Shown here: piece by piece, positions 1 to 8,806 of the stretch
Numbering within the stretch: the stretch's first letter is position 1
How the letters are laid out: each line of letters starts with the position of its first letter
Source: Bacillota bacterium
GTDB taxonomy: Bacteria > Bacillota > Thermosediminibacteria > Thermosediminibacterales > Tepidanaerobacteraceae
Direction: 5' to 3'
Assembly (NCBI GenBank): GCA_023622055.1
Contig: JAMNZY010000091.1
Span: forward strand, 1-33,184
Length of the DNA: 33,184 bases
Notes under the pieces: model-generated
What the model saw: only the letters and a program-made list of their open reading frames with translations
What the model was told of the DNA's origin: nothing
Database searches by the model: none
Program-made: the position numbers and the translations under genes

Positions 1-1
1 T

Positions 2-1276
2 GTTAAATGTGCTACTCCAGAGGGAAATGAAGAGTTTTTGGCAGGTAAGTTTGTTCGGAAAGACTCGGATATCGAAAAAATCAAAGAAGCAGTGGCAAAA
101 GCCGTAGAATTGGCTGTCGGGTCACCAGATAACATAATTAAGCCTGGCCAAAAGGTTCTGATTAAGCCCAACTTGGCATTTCAGGCGCCACCGGAAAGCT
201 TTGCAGTAGTTGACCCTCGGGTTGTTGAGGCCGTAGTAGCATATTTCAAAGAGAACTCCAAAGCAGGGGAAATATGGGTAGGGGATAACCCATCCCTGGG
301 TCTTCATGTAGGTCGGGCCAAACCAGCCTTTGCCGCATCCGGCATGGAAGAAGCTGCACTAAGGGGTGGAGCAGACAAAGTAATATACTTTGATGAAACA
401 GCAACAATAGAAGTAGAAATTCCAGAAGCCAAAGTCTTCAAAAAAGCTGCTATCTTCAAGCCGGTGCTGGACGCTGACGTAATCATCAACCTGCCAAAGA
501 TGAAAGTCCACCTGGCCGGCACTGTAACACTTGCTCTCAAAAACTGGAACGGATTAATACCAAATGTCCACCCAAGCGATCAGCAGCAAGGAGCTCACCG
601 CATAGACTTAGGTCAAAAGTTTGCTGACTTATATCGGGCTGTAAAAGCTGATTTGACAATAATTGACGGTATCATCGGCATGGAAGGACAAGGACCTCAT
701 GCAGGCACTCCAGTTGAGATGAACCTGATTATTGCAGGTAACGACATGGTGGCCACCGATGCAGTGACATCTTATATTATGGGCTTTGACCCCATAGAAA
801 TACCGGCAGTACGCTGTGCCGCCACAGAAGGCCTCGGAGTAATTGATCTTGATGAAATAGAAGTGCTAGGAGAGACTCCTGACTCTGTCAGAAGGATTTT
901 CAAGCGACCCAATAATGATCCAGTAGGCATGTACAGAGGCTTTACAGTCTATGTGCAGCAGACCTGCCCTGGTTGCTATGTCAATGTAAGAGGCGCACTG
1001 GATTCCTTTGCAGGCACCGGCATAAGCATGGAAGAATTTATAGAAGAAAAAGGCGAAGTAGTGGTTGTGGCAGGAGGCGTGCCAGACTTTGATCCGGAAT
1101 TTGCCAGAGGTAAGCATCTGTTTGTCTGCGGAGATTGCTGGGAGTACTTCCCATCTGCTGACAATGTCCGCAAAGCCGCTGAAATAGCAAAAGATGTCAC
1201 TTACTACCCTGGCTGTGCACCAGTGTATATCTTCTCACAACTCAATAAAGATTTGCAAAAGCTTGCTGAGAGCTAA
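2..1276 (+). CDS. DUF362 domain-containing protein, 5'-truncated by the window edge
   Basis: Listed ORF starts at TTG 38, but the frame is open to base 2 (VKCATPEGNEEF-LAGKFVRKDSD...). Body has DUF362-type features (KPNL, 'DADVIINLPKMKVH', 'LALKNWNGLIP', 'TIIDGIIGMEGQGP'). Confidence 0.85.
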   Translation, partial: VKCATPEGNEEFLAGKFVRKDSDIEKIKEAVAKAVELAVGSPDNIIKPGQKVLIKPNLAFQAPPESFAVVDPRVVEAVVAYFKENSKAGEIWVGDNPSLGLHVGRAKPAFAASGMEEAALRGGADKVIYFDETATIEVEIPEAKVFKKAAIFKPVLDADVIINLPKMKVHLAGTVTLALKNWNGLIPNVHPSDQQQGAHRIDLGQKFADLYRAVKADLTIIDGIIGMEGQGPHAGTPVEMNLIIAGNDMVATDAVTSYIMGFDPIEIPAVRCAATEGLGVIDLDEIEVLGETPDSVRRIFKRPNNDPVGMYRGFTVYVQQTCPGCYVNVRGALDSFAGTGISMEEFIEEKGEVVVVAGGVPDFDPEFARGKHLFVCGDCWEYFPSADNVRKAAEIAKDVTYYPGCAPVYIFSQLNKDLQKLAES

Positions 1277-1290
1277 GAAATCTGCAAAGT

Positions 1291-1332
1291 CAAAGACGGT
1301 GGTATTCGTATCACCGTCTTTATAATTTTTAT
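1291..1332 (+). terminator. Rho-independent terminator
   Basis: AAAGACGGTG-gtattcgtat-CACCGTCTTT, 10-bp perfect stem followed by ataattttta. Confidence 0.85.
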
Positions 1333-1435
1333 GGTGTAAGTTTTTGACTACTTGAAAACCTAGTTAGAGTTCTTTGATTTAATGATACCCTGTGTTATTA
1401 TATAAGAAGTGAATATTCTATAAGCTTTAGTTGTA

Positions 1436-2215
1436 ATGGTGGTGAATTTTTTGAAAAACATAAGTGAAAAACAAATAGAAGCTCGCGTAAAAGATATTTT
1501 TACCATAGCCCGAAAAAACAGGGAAAAAAAGGCGTCTAATTTTTTAGACCCTGGACAGCAGCAGATAGCCCAGGATGTGGCCAAAAGTTTTCCCGGAGTG
1601 GAATTGTGTTTTGAAGGGGGTTATGAAGAAGCGGAGCGAAAGATTTTAGTGGCCTATCCGGAGGACTTAAGGGAAGAGCCTTTTAAGCTGCCATTGGGAG
1701 CCCTTAGGATAACAACTAAAGATCCGGATGAATATCTGGGTCATCGAGACTATCTCGGGGCAATTTTAGGCCTTGGAATCAGCAGAGAGAAAATAGGGGA
1801 TATATTAGTGGGCAAGGCCAGTGCTGATATAATTGTCAAAGAAGAGATAATGGAATACATAGGCCTAAATCTTATAAAAGTAGGAAATGTGCCGGTAAGT
1901 GTAGAGGAGATATCTTTAAAAGAACTACTGCAACCAGAAAGGCCCTATAAGGAACTTAAGAGTACTGTAGCCTCCCTTAGACTTGATGCAGTGGCAGGGC
2001 TGGCCTTTGGAATTTCCCGCTCAAAAATGGCACCCTTTATCAAAGGGGAAAATGTCAGGTTAAATTTCAGAGTGGTAAAGGATCCAGCCACCCCAGTCAA
2101 AGAAGGAGATGTGATTTCTGCAAATCGTCTGGGCAGAGCAAAGATAGTAGAGGTGGGAGGTCAAAGCAAAAAAGGCAGGACTTATGTAAAAGTGCACAGA
2201 TATGTATCAAGATAG
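1436..2215 (+). CDS. ylmH: YlmH-like S4-domain RNA-binding protein
   Basis: 259 aa. C-terminal S4-like segment 'SVASLRLDAVAGLAFGISRSKMAPFIKGENVRLNFRVVKDPATPVKEGDVISANRLGRAKIVEVGGQSKKGR'. A TTG at 1451 preceded by GGTGGTGA is an alternative start. Confidence 0.85.
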   Translation: MVVNFLKNISEKQIEARVKDIFTIARKNREKKASNFLDPGQQQIAQDVAKSFPGVELCFEGGYEEAERKILVAYPEDLREEPFKLPLGALRITTKDPDEYLGHRDYLGAILGLGISREKIGDILVGKASADIIVKEEIMEYIGLNLIKVGNVPVSVEEISLKELLQPERPYKELKSTVASLRLDAVAGLAFGISRSKMAPFIKGENVRLNFRVVKDPATPVKEGDVISANRLGRAKIVEVGGQSKKGRTYVKVHRYVSR

Positions 2216-2270
2216 CCTAATGGAACCTTTAGGGGTTTTCTTCCGTCTATAAAAGTGAGGAGGAGATAAA

Positions 2271-2774
2271 ATGAAAAGACTACCTATAATCATTTTTTGC
2301 CTGATTCTTATAGCCCTATTGTCTGTAGGATGCTTTTCAAAGGCAGCTGATGAAATATCAAATGAAGCCACTGAAACTACGGGGGCAAGTCCCAAGGAGT
2401 CTCAGGAAAACCCTGAAAATAGCGGTACAAATGAAAATCAAGAACCGCAAGTTGAAAATCAAGACACACCTGCTGTTTTAGAGGCCAATATTATAGTTGA
2501 TGAGCCTAAGGAAGGTCAGGTGATAAAATCGGGGGGTAAAGTTATCATAAAGGGAAAAACCCGGCTACAGGAGTTTGATATAGAAGTAGAAGACGGCCAC
2601 GAAATATTAGGGACTGCCCATATAAGTGTACAAAAATCCCAAGAGCTGGAGGAATTTGAGGCTACAATAGAGATAGGAGAGCACACAAGCCCATCAGGCA
2701 TGATTATATTTGTTACAGAGGACCAGGACGGCAAAAGGCAGGAACAGCTGCTGCTCCCCGTAAAATTTGAATAA
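2271..2774 (+). CDS. Lipoprotein with Gmad2 (Ig-like, sporulation/germination-associated) domain
   Basis: Lipobox 'LLSVGC', acidic linker, then a Gmad2-like segment 'IIVDEPKEGQVIKSGGKVIIKGKTR...'. RBS aggagg upstream. Confidence 0.75.
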   Translation: MKRLPIIIFCLILIALLSVGCFSKAADEISNEATETTGASPKESQENPENSGTNENQEPQVENQDTPAVLEANIIVDEPKEGQVIKSGGKVIIKGKTRLQEFDIEVEDGHEILGTAHISVQKSQELEEFEATIEIGEHTSPSGMIIFVTEDQDGKRQEQLLLPVKFE

Positions 2775-2788
2775 TTAATGGAGAGGTA

Positions 2789-2868
2789 AAAAGCTTCCAA
2801 GAAATTTTATTAAATATGCTCCCCATTGTGTATGCTGGGGAGCACATTATACCTAGGAAGCTTTTTTG
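2789..2868. terminator. Nested hairpin terminator between convergent genes
   Basis: Outer arms AAAAAGCTTCC / GGAAGCTTTTTT enclose an inner hairpin TGCTCCCCA-ttgtgtatgc-TGGGGAGCA. Confidence 0.8.
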
Positions 2869-2907
2869 TATGCTTTTTTTTGCTATTGGACACGGCTCTT
2901 AAACTAT

Positions 2908-4527
2908 CTAGTGGGAGGATATGGCAGTTATGAGTTTTGGGACCACTTGTTTTTTCCGGGATACTACATATGGCAGGTAAAAGCTCTCCCCGGTAATTTC
3001 TACGTCAAAGGCCCGAGAGAGGAGTTCTTTGTGGCCGCCTACGTAGAGCATTTCCGAGCCTTCATTAATTATGTCTGTCAACATCATCAGCAGCATATCG
3101 TAGCCCTTTTGATTCCTTACCTTTTCCATAAATTTCAGAAGGCCATCCTTTAGCTTTTCAAGGTCTGTATTGTATATATTGACTTGGCTTATTCCAATTT
3201 GGTAGCCGCCTACATTAAACTCTTTAAAATCCATGTAGAAAATCTCTTCTTCCGTCTTCCCTTCCAAAGATGTGCCGGCTTCAAACATGGCTTTGGCAAA
3301 CTCATCTAAATTGATACCGGCAATACTGGCCAATTCTTTGGCTGCGCTGATATCCTGAGAAGTGCAAGTAGGTGATTTAAAGATAAGGGTATCAGACAAA
3401 ATAGCGGCACACATTATGCCGGCAATGGGTGCAGAGGGAGTGATGGAGTTTTCTTTGTACAAGCTGTAAATTATGGTGCAAGTCGCTCCCACCGGCTTGT
3501 TAATGAAGATTATTGGAAAAACTGTTTCCATATTGCCTATCCTGTGGTGATCGATTACCTCCAGGATTTGAGCTTGTTCCAAACCTTCCACTGATTGACT
3601 TTTCTCATTGTGGTCTACTAAGATGACCTTTTTCCCCACAAAATCCAAAATGTGACGTCTAGTGAGCATTCCTACAGGTTTTTTATCCTTTAAGACGGGA
3701 AAGTACCTGTATTTATATTTGAGCATGGTGTCTTTTACATCATCCATAAGTTCGCGAATTCCAAAGGTAATCAAGCCTTGCTTTTTCATGACATAGGAAA
3801 TGGGTATGCTCTGATTGATTAATTTAACAGTGTTGAAGGTATCATAGGGAACTGTTATTAAACTTACATTATTTGACTTTGCCGCATTTATGACAGCATC
3901 TGTCACAGAGTGGTTTCCTGTTACAATGATGGCACTTATCTTTTTTTCGATGGCGGCCAGCTGTATGTCTTCTCGATTTCCCACAATAAGCATTGTGTCT
4001 CTTGAAATGCGCTTTTTTACATCTTCCAAGTTCATGGCGGCAACGGCTAAATCGCCAGAGAAAAAGTCTGAAGCTAGATGCAAAGCTTTGCCCTCTAAAG
4101 TCTTTATGATATTTTCCATAGGAACTACAAAATCTCTAAAATCGCCGGAGATTTCCAGGTTGGCTCTGGCTATGTCTCCCAGTGACGCTATTCCTATAAA
4201 ACGGCCCTCTTCATCTACCACTGTTACAGTCTTTATGTTGTGCTCCATCATAATATTCCAGACCTGGGAGATGGGGGTATCTTTTGTAAAACATAGAGGC
4301 TTATCAAAGGCTATGTCAGACAACTGGGTATATACATTTTCCAATAAAGTGGGCACGGGAATTTTAAAATAGTCTAGGACAAACTTTGTTTCATTATTAA
4401 TTTCACCAAGCCGTGCTGGGATGTAGTTTCCCTTGGAAAGCTGTTTTTTAAATTCTGCATATGCTATTGCTGCACAGATGGAATCTGTGTCAGGATTTTT
4501 ATGACCAAATATATATACAGTGCTCAT
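2908..4527 (-). CDS. Putative Mn-dependent inorganic pyrophosphatase with CBS and DRTGG regulatory domains
   Basis: 'FGHKNPDTDSICAAIAYAEF' DHH-type start, 'VIDHHRIGN', CBS repeats. ORF listed to 4545, but the second ATG (4527) has a better-spaced SD (AAAGGG). Confidence 0.9.
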   Translation of the reverse strand: MSTVYIFGHKNPDTDSICAAIAYAEFKKQLSKGNYIPARLGEINNETKFVLDYFKIPVPTLLENVYTQLSDIAFDKPLCFTKDTPISQVWNIMMEHNIKTVTVVDEEGRFIGIASLGDIARANLEISGDFRDFVVPMENIIKTLEGKALHLASDFFSGDLAVAAMNLEDVKKRISRDTMLIVGNREDIQLAAIEKKISAIIVTGNHSVTDAVINAAKSNNVSLITVPYDTFNTVKLINQSIPISYVMKKQGLITFGIRELMDDVKDTMLKYKYRYFPVLKDKKPVGMLTRRHILDFVGKKVILVDHNEKSQSVEGLEQAQILEVIDHHRIGNMETVFPIIFINKPVGATCTIIYSLYKENSITPSAPIAGIMCAAILSDTLIFKSPTCTSQDISAAKELASIAGINLDEFAKAMFEAGTSLEGKTEEEIFYMDFKEFNVGGYQIGISQVNIYNTDLEKLKDGLLKFMEKVRNQKGYDMLLMMLTDIINEGSEMLYVGGHKELLSRAFDVEITGESFYLPYVVSRKKQVVPKLITAISSH

Positions 4528-4769
4528 GGCAAACAACCCTTTCATTAAAAATCAATGCCGAAAAATAGGGATTGTTTAGTAAATATGATAGCATCAGCTC
4601 TTAAAAAAGTCTAATAATTTTTTCAATCAGAGCAGGATTTCCCCCTTTCATAATTGAATATTCTAAGCAAACCCCAGTGAAAAATATCAAAAACTACCAG
4701 TCAATTGAAAGATTTAAATAACTTTACTTGGTTAATGATATATTAAAAAGCCAATAGAAGGTGAAATCC

Positions 4770-5978
4770 ATGGATATCAGTTTAAAAGACATTCAAGAAG
4801 CCCGAAATCGCTTGAAAAATATAGCATACAAGACCGGCCTTGTCCATAACACCACCTTTAGTGAGATGACAGGGAATTATGTGTATCTAAAGACGGAAAA
4901 CCTTCAAAAAACCGGGTCCTTTAAGGTGAGAGGGGCCTTTAACAAAATTAGCCACTTGCCTGAAGAACAAAGGCAATACGGCGTGATAGCTTCATCAGCG
5001 GGAAATCATGCTCAGGGAGTAGCTATGGCCGCTACGGCATATGGTATCAAGTCAACAATAGTCATGCCAAAGCATGCACCCCTTTCAAAAATTGCCGCAA
5101 CTAAAAACTATGGTGCGAAAGTAGTGCTCCATGGTGAAGTATTTGATGAGGCTTATGAGAAGGCAAAAGAACTTCAGGAACAAACTGGTGCAATTTTTGT
5201 TCATGCCTTTGATGACCGAGAAATAATAGCAGGTCAAGGGACCATCGGCCTTGAAATATTGGAGGATCTGCCTGATACAGACATAATCGTGGTGCCCATT
5301 GGTGGAGGAGGTTTAATATCAGGTATAGCCATAGCTGCAAAAAACATAAAACCCACAGTTAAGATTGTGGGAGTTCAAACGAAAAATTTACCCTCAATGG
5401 CAAAGGCCATTTCCCAAAATCGGATAACTAAAGTTGAAGGGCCCCCAACTATAGCTGACGGCATAGCGGTAAAATCTCCCGGGCAGCTAACTTTTAAAAT
5501 AGTGCAGCAGTATGTGGACGATATTGTTACCGTAGACGAAGATGAAATAGCAAATGCTATTTTGCTTTTACTGGAGCGGGCCAAAGTGGTATCTGAAGGA
5601 GCCGGTGCAGCTTCAGTAGCTGCTCTTTTAAATAGAATGGACAATGTCAGAGATAAAAAAATAGTGGCACTGATAAGCGGCGGAAATATTGATGTGAATA
5701 TGCTGTCGAGAATTATCGACAAAGGTCTTGTCAAAAGCGGCAGAAAGATTTTTGTCAATACACTTATACAGGACAGGCCGGGAACCCTTAGCCAATTGCT
5801 AAACTTGATGGCAGAAACCGAGGCCAATGTGCTGTCGGTAACTCACGACCGCTCTGCTTTAGATATTCCCTTGGGGTATGCAAAGGTGAAGCTAGAGCTG
5901 GAAACGGCAGATGAGGAACATGTAGAGAAAATTAAGGAGCTTTTGGCTCAAAACAACTACAGTTTTACTTTACAATAA
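4770..5978 (+). CDS. ilvA: Threonine ammonia-lyase with C-terminal ACT domain
   Basis: PLP motif 'KTGSFKVRGAFNKI', 'SAGNHAQGVA', 'GGGGLISGIA', C-terminal ACT 'DRPGTLSQLLNLMAETEANVLSV'. ORF opens at GTG 4761; ATG 4770 follows AGAAGGTG. Confidence 0.92.
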   Translation: MDISLKDIQEARNRLKNIAYKTGLVHNTTFSEMTGNYVYLKTENLQKTGSFKVRGAFNKISHLPEEQRQYGVIASSAGNHAQGVAMAATAYGIKSTIVMPKHAPLSKIAATKNYGAKVVLHGEVFDEAYEKAKELQEQTGAIFVHAFDDREIIAGQGTIGLEILEDLPDTDIIVVPIGGGGLISGIAIAAKNIKPTVKIVGVQTKNLPSMAKAISQNRITKVEGPPTIADGIAVKSPGQLTFKIVQQYVDDIVTVDEDEIANAILLLLERAKVVSEGAGAASVAALLNRMDNVRDKKIVALISGGNIDVNMLSRIIDKGLVKSGRKIFVNTLIQDRPGTLSQLLNLMAETEANVLSVTHDRSALDIPLGYAKVKLELETADEEHVEKIKELLAQNNYSFTLQ

Positions 5979-6166
5979 ATAGTCTCCGTTCTTGATGAGG
6001 GCTGCTGAAATGCTGCATAGTATTGTCAGTGGCCCTCCTTCTATTTAAATTCTATTTTACTTAAAATAATACTTCAATTATTGACGAAAGAGTAGTATAA
6101 TAGAAAGAAATGTGTTGCCCTGTGGTGGACATTTATAGTAAAATTTATTTTAAGGGGAGTTATAAA

Positions 6167-7480
6167 GTGGACAAGGAACAAATAAAACAACGGGTATCAA
6201 AAGCTATTGATGAGCATCGGGATGAGATTATAGAGATAGGCGAACAAATTTTTAACAATCCGGAACTTGGCTATAAAGAGCACAAGACTTCTGCTTTAGT
6301 TAAAGAAGTATTTAAAAAATTGGGGCTGTCTTATGAAGAAAACCTGGCTGTTACTGGAGTTAAGGCTTTGGCAAAAGGAAAAAGCAGCGATATAAAAGTT
6401 GCCATTATGGGAGAGCTGGATGCAGTAGTAAGTCCCATGCACCCTTGCGCCGATCCTAATACAGGAGCTGCCCATGCATGTGGTCATAATGCTCAAATTG
6501 CCAATATGTTGGGAGCTGCCATGGGCCTTATTTTAGGAGATGTTTTGGACAAGCTCCATGGCGATGTGGTATTTATGGCAGTTCCTGCAGAAGAGTATGT
6601 GGAACTGGAGTATAGGGAAAAACTTAGAAACGAAGGAAAAATTAAGTTTTTCGGTGGCAAACAAGAATTTATCAGAATTGGTGCTTTTGATGATATAGAT
6701 ATGGCTATGATGGTCCACTCTAGTGGAGGAGTAGAGGAAAGAAAAGCTTTTATATCAGGTGGTAGCACAGGATTTATCGGTAAAACCGTAAGGTATAAGG
6801 GCAAAGAGGCCCATGCAGGTGCAGAACCCCATGAAGGTATAAATGCCCTAAATGCTGCCATGTTGGGCCTAATGGCAACCCATGTGCAAAGGGAAACCTT
6901 TAGAGATGAAGACCAAATTAGGGTCCATCCCATTATCACTAAGGGTGGCGACCTGGTGAATATAGTCCCTGCTGATGTGAGAATGGAGACATATGTCAGG
7001 GGAAGGACCATAGATGCAGTAGTCAGTGCCAATGAAAAGGTCAACAGAGCTTTAAAAGCAGGGGCTTATGCGGTGGGGGCTGAAGTTGAGATAAACGAAA
7101 TTCCAGGTTATATGCCTTTAGAGCAGGACAAAATCCTAAGCCAGTTATTTGCTGATAATATCCAGGCCTTTATTGGCAAGGAAAATATTGTAGAAGGTGT
7201 TGACCTGACAGGTTCCACCGACGCAGGTGATGTAAGTCTTATCATGCCTACGCTACATCCCACAGTTGGTGGTTTTTCTGGCAATGCTCACAGCAAGGAT
7301 TTCAAAATAGCAGATCTCGAAATGGCTTACATAATCCCTGCAAAAGTAATGGCCCTTACTGTTGTAGATTTGCTCTTTGATGAAGCCAAATTGTCCAAAG
7401 AGATAAAATCAAAGTTTAAACCAAGTTTTTCCAAAGAAAGCTATCTCAAATTTTGGGATGAGCTTATAAATAAAAAATAA
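6167..7480 (+). CDS. M20-family amidohydrolase / metallopeptidase
   Basis: 'GELDAVVSPMHPCADPNTGAAHACGHNAQIA', 'PAEEYVE', 'HAGAEPHEGINALNAA', 'GNAHSKDF'. GTG 6167 follows AAGGGGAG; the 6110 start is less likely. Confidence 0.9.
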   Translation: MDKEQIKQRVSKAIDEHRDEIIEIGEQIFNNPELGYKEHKTSALVKEVFKKLGLSYEENLAVTGVKALAKGKSSDIKVAIMGELDAVVSPMHPCADPNTGAAHACGHNAQIANMLGAAMGLILGDVLDKLHGDVVFMAVPAEEYVELEYREKLRNEGKIKFFGGKQEFIRIGAFDDIDMAMMVHSSGGVEERKAFISGGSTGFIGKTVRYKGKEAHAGAEPHEGINALNAAMLGLMATHVQRETFRDEDQIRVHPIITKGGDLVNIVPADVRMETYVRGRTIDAVVSANEKVNRALKAGAYAVGAEVEINEIPGYMPLEQDKILSQLFADNIQAFIGKENIVEGVDLTGSTDAGDVSLIMPTLHPTVGGFSGNAHSKDFKIADLEMAYIIPAKVMALTVVDLLFDEAKLSKEIKSKFKPSFSKESYLKFWDELINKK

Positions 7481-7493
7481 AGGGGGATAAAAA

Positions 7494-8291
7494 ATGTCGG
7501 AAGAAAAGCGGTATCTTAAGCTACACCTTATAGTACTAGTACTTGTGGTGATAGCGGAACTCATTGGAACCAAAAGTTATAAGGTGGGGCCTGGAACAAT
7601 AGTACTACTTCCAATGCTATTTGCTCTTTTACTGGGGCTATTGACAGGACCAAAATTCCTCAAAATTGTTGACATGGAAGATATGAATGCTGCAGAGGAT
7701 TTGATTACTATTTCAGTTTTGCTGTTGATGGCCAAATACGGCACCAACATTGGACCCACATTGCCTCTTATTATAAGATCAGGGCCTGCACTCATACTAC
7801 AGGAATTTGGTAATCTGGGAACAATACTCCTCGGCATGCCTTTTGCACTGTTGCTTGGTTTAAGGCGTGAGGCCATAGGAGCAACTTTTTCCATTGCCCG
7901 AGAGCCCAATATTGCTATTATTTCAGATATGTATGGTCTTGACACTCCTGAAGGAAGAGGGGTTATGGGAGTATATGTTGCCGGTACTGTTTTTGGTTCC
8001 ATATTTTTTGGCCTTTTTGCAGGCTTTGCAGCTACAACCTTGCCATTTCATCCATACGCCTTGGCCATGGCAAGTGGTGTAGGCAGTGCCAGCATGATGA
8101 GTGCTGCAGTTGGAGCTTTAGTTGAGATATTCCCAAATATGGCGGAAGAGATTACGGCACTTGGTGCTGCAAGTAATTTGGCCTCTGGTGCTGATGGTGT
8201 TTACATGTCAATTTTCATGGCTCTGCCCATGTGTGAGTGGATATACAGGAAGGTAATGGGAGACCGCGCTGAGGAGGTTACAAAGGGATGA
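7494..8291 (+). CDS. DUF3100-like polytopic membrane protein
   Basis: Hydrophobic 265 aa with 'FSIAREPNIAIISDMYGLDTPEGRGVMGVYVAGTVFGS' and 'ALAMASGVGSASMMSAAVGALVEIFPNMAEEITALGAASNLASGADGVYM'. RBS aaaggggg. Confidence 0.7.
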   Translation: MSEEKRYLKLHLIVLVLVVIAELIGTKSYKVGPGTIVLLPMLFALLLGLLTGPKFLKIVDMEDMNAAEDLITISVLLLMAKYGTNIGPTLPLIIRSGPALILQEFGNLGTILLGMPFALLLGLRREAIGATFSIAREPNIAIISDMYGLDTPEGRGVMGVYVAGTVFGSIFFGLFAGFAATTLPFHPYALAMASGVGSASMMSAAVGALVEIFPNMAEEITALGAASNLASGADGVYMSIFMALPMCEWIYRKVMGDRAEEVTKG

Positions 8292-8740
8292 AACTGTCGC
8301 TTAAAGACCCTATTTTAATAACAGTTGTAGTTGCTTTATTGACACTGGTAGGCAATTTTGTGGGTTATAAAATCGATCCTATAACTGCCTTTCCGGGAAT
8401 GCTCATTCTATTTTTGATAGTAATAGTAGGTCTATGGATAACCAAAGTAATGCCAGGGAACCTACCGGCGGTAGTATATGTATCCCTTTTAGGCATTGTT
8501 CTTACAATGCCCTGGTTCCCCTTGGGTGAAAAAGTGGCAGAACTCACATCACAAGTGAACTTTTTGGCCCTTACTACACCTATTTTAGGTTTTGCTGGTA
8601 TTTCCTTGGGTAAAAACTTGGATTCTTTTAAACAAAATGGTCTCAAAATATTTGTAGTGGCTATCTTTGTTTTTATCGGTACTTATATAGGTTCTGCAAT
8701 AATAGCCCAAGTTGTATTGAAACTTACCGGCCAAATTTAG
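8288..8740 (+). CDS. Small polytopic membrane protein, translationally coupled partner of the DUF3100-like protein
   Basis: ATGA overlap with the upstream stop. About 4 hydrophobic segments; C-terminal 'TTPILGFAGISLGKNLDSFKQNGLKIFVVAIFVFIGTYIGSAIIAQ' resembles half of a carrier. Confidence 0.75.
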   Translation: MKLSLKDPILITVVVALLTLVGNFVGYKIDPITAFPGMLILFLIVIVGLWITKVMPGNLPAVVYVSLLGIVLTMPWFPLGEKVAELTSQVNFLALTTPILGFAGISLGKNLDSFKQNGLKIFVVAIFVFIGTYIGSAIIAQVVLKLTGQI

Positions 8741-8763
8741 TCTATTGGTCAAGAACAGTTTGA

Positions 8764-8806
8764 ACAAATCCCTCTATTCTGATAATATCAGATAGAGGGA
8801 TTTTAT
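8764..8806 (+). terminator. Rho-independent terminator
   Basis: AATCCCTCTATtCTGATA / TATCAGaTAGAGGGATT followed by ttatctgtt. Confidence 0.8.

Noticed and set aside
2866-3153. 95-aa plus-strand ORF
   Set aside because: Starts in the terminator T-run and runs antisense to the pyrophosphatase C-terminus; no SD.
3890-4372. 160-aa plus-strand ORF inside the pyrophosphatase gene
   Set aside because: Antisense to a well-supported CBS/DRTGG pyrophosphatase; low-complexity translation.
4560-4760. Possible T-box or other amino-acid riboswitch upstream of ilvA
   Set aside because: No T-box sequence (AGGGTGGNACCGCG) or terminator/antiterminator pair seen.
6074-6102. Promoter upstream of the M20 operon using TTGACG
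   Set aside because: TTGACG is only 9 nt from TATAAT; at proper spacing the -35 is weak (TTCAAT), so not listed.
6493-7044. 183-aa minus-strand ORF inside the M20 gene
   Set aside because: Lies fully antisense to a clear M20 coding sequence; Ser/Pro-rich translation typical of antisense artefacts; no recognisable domain.
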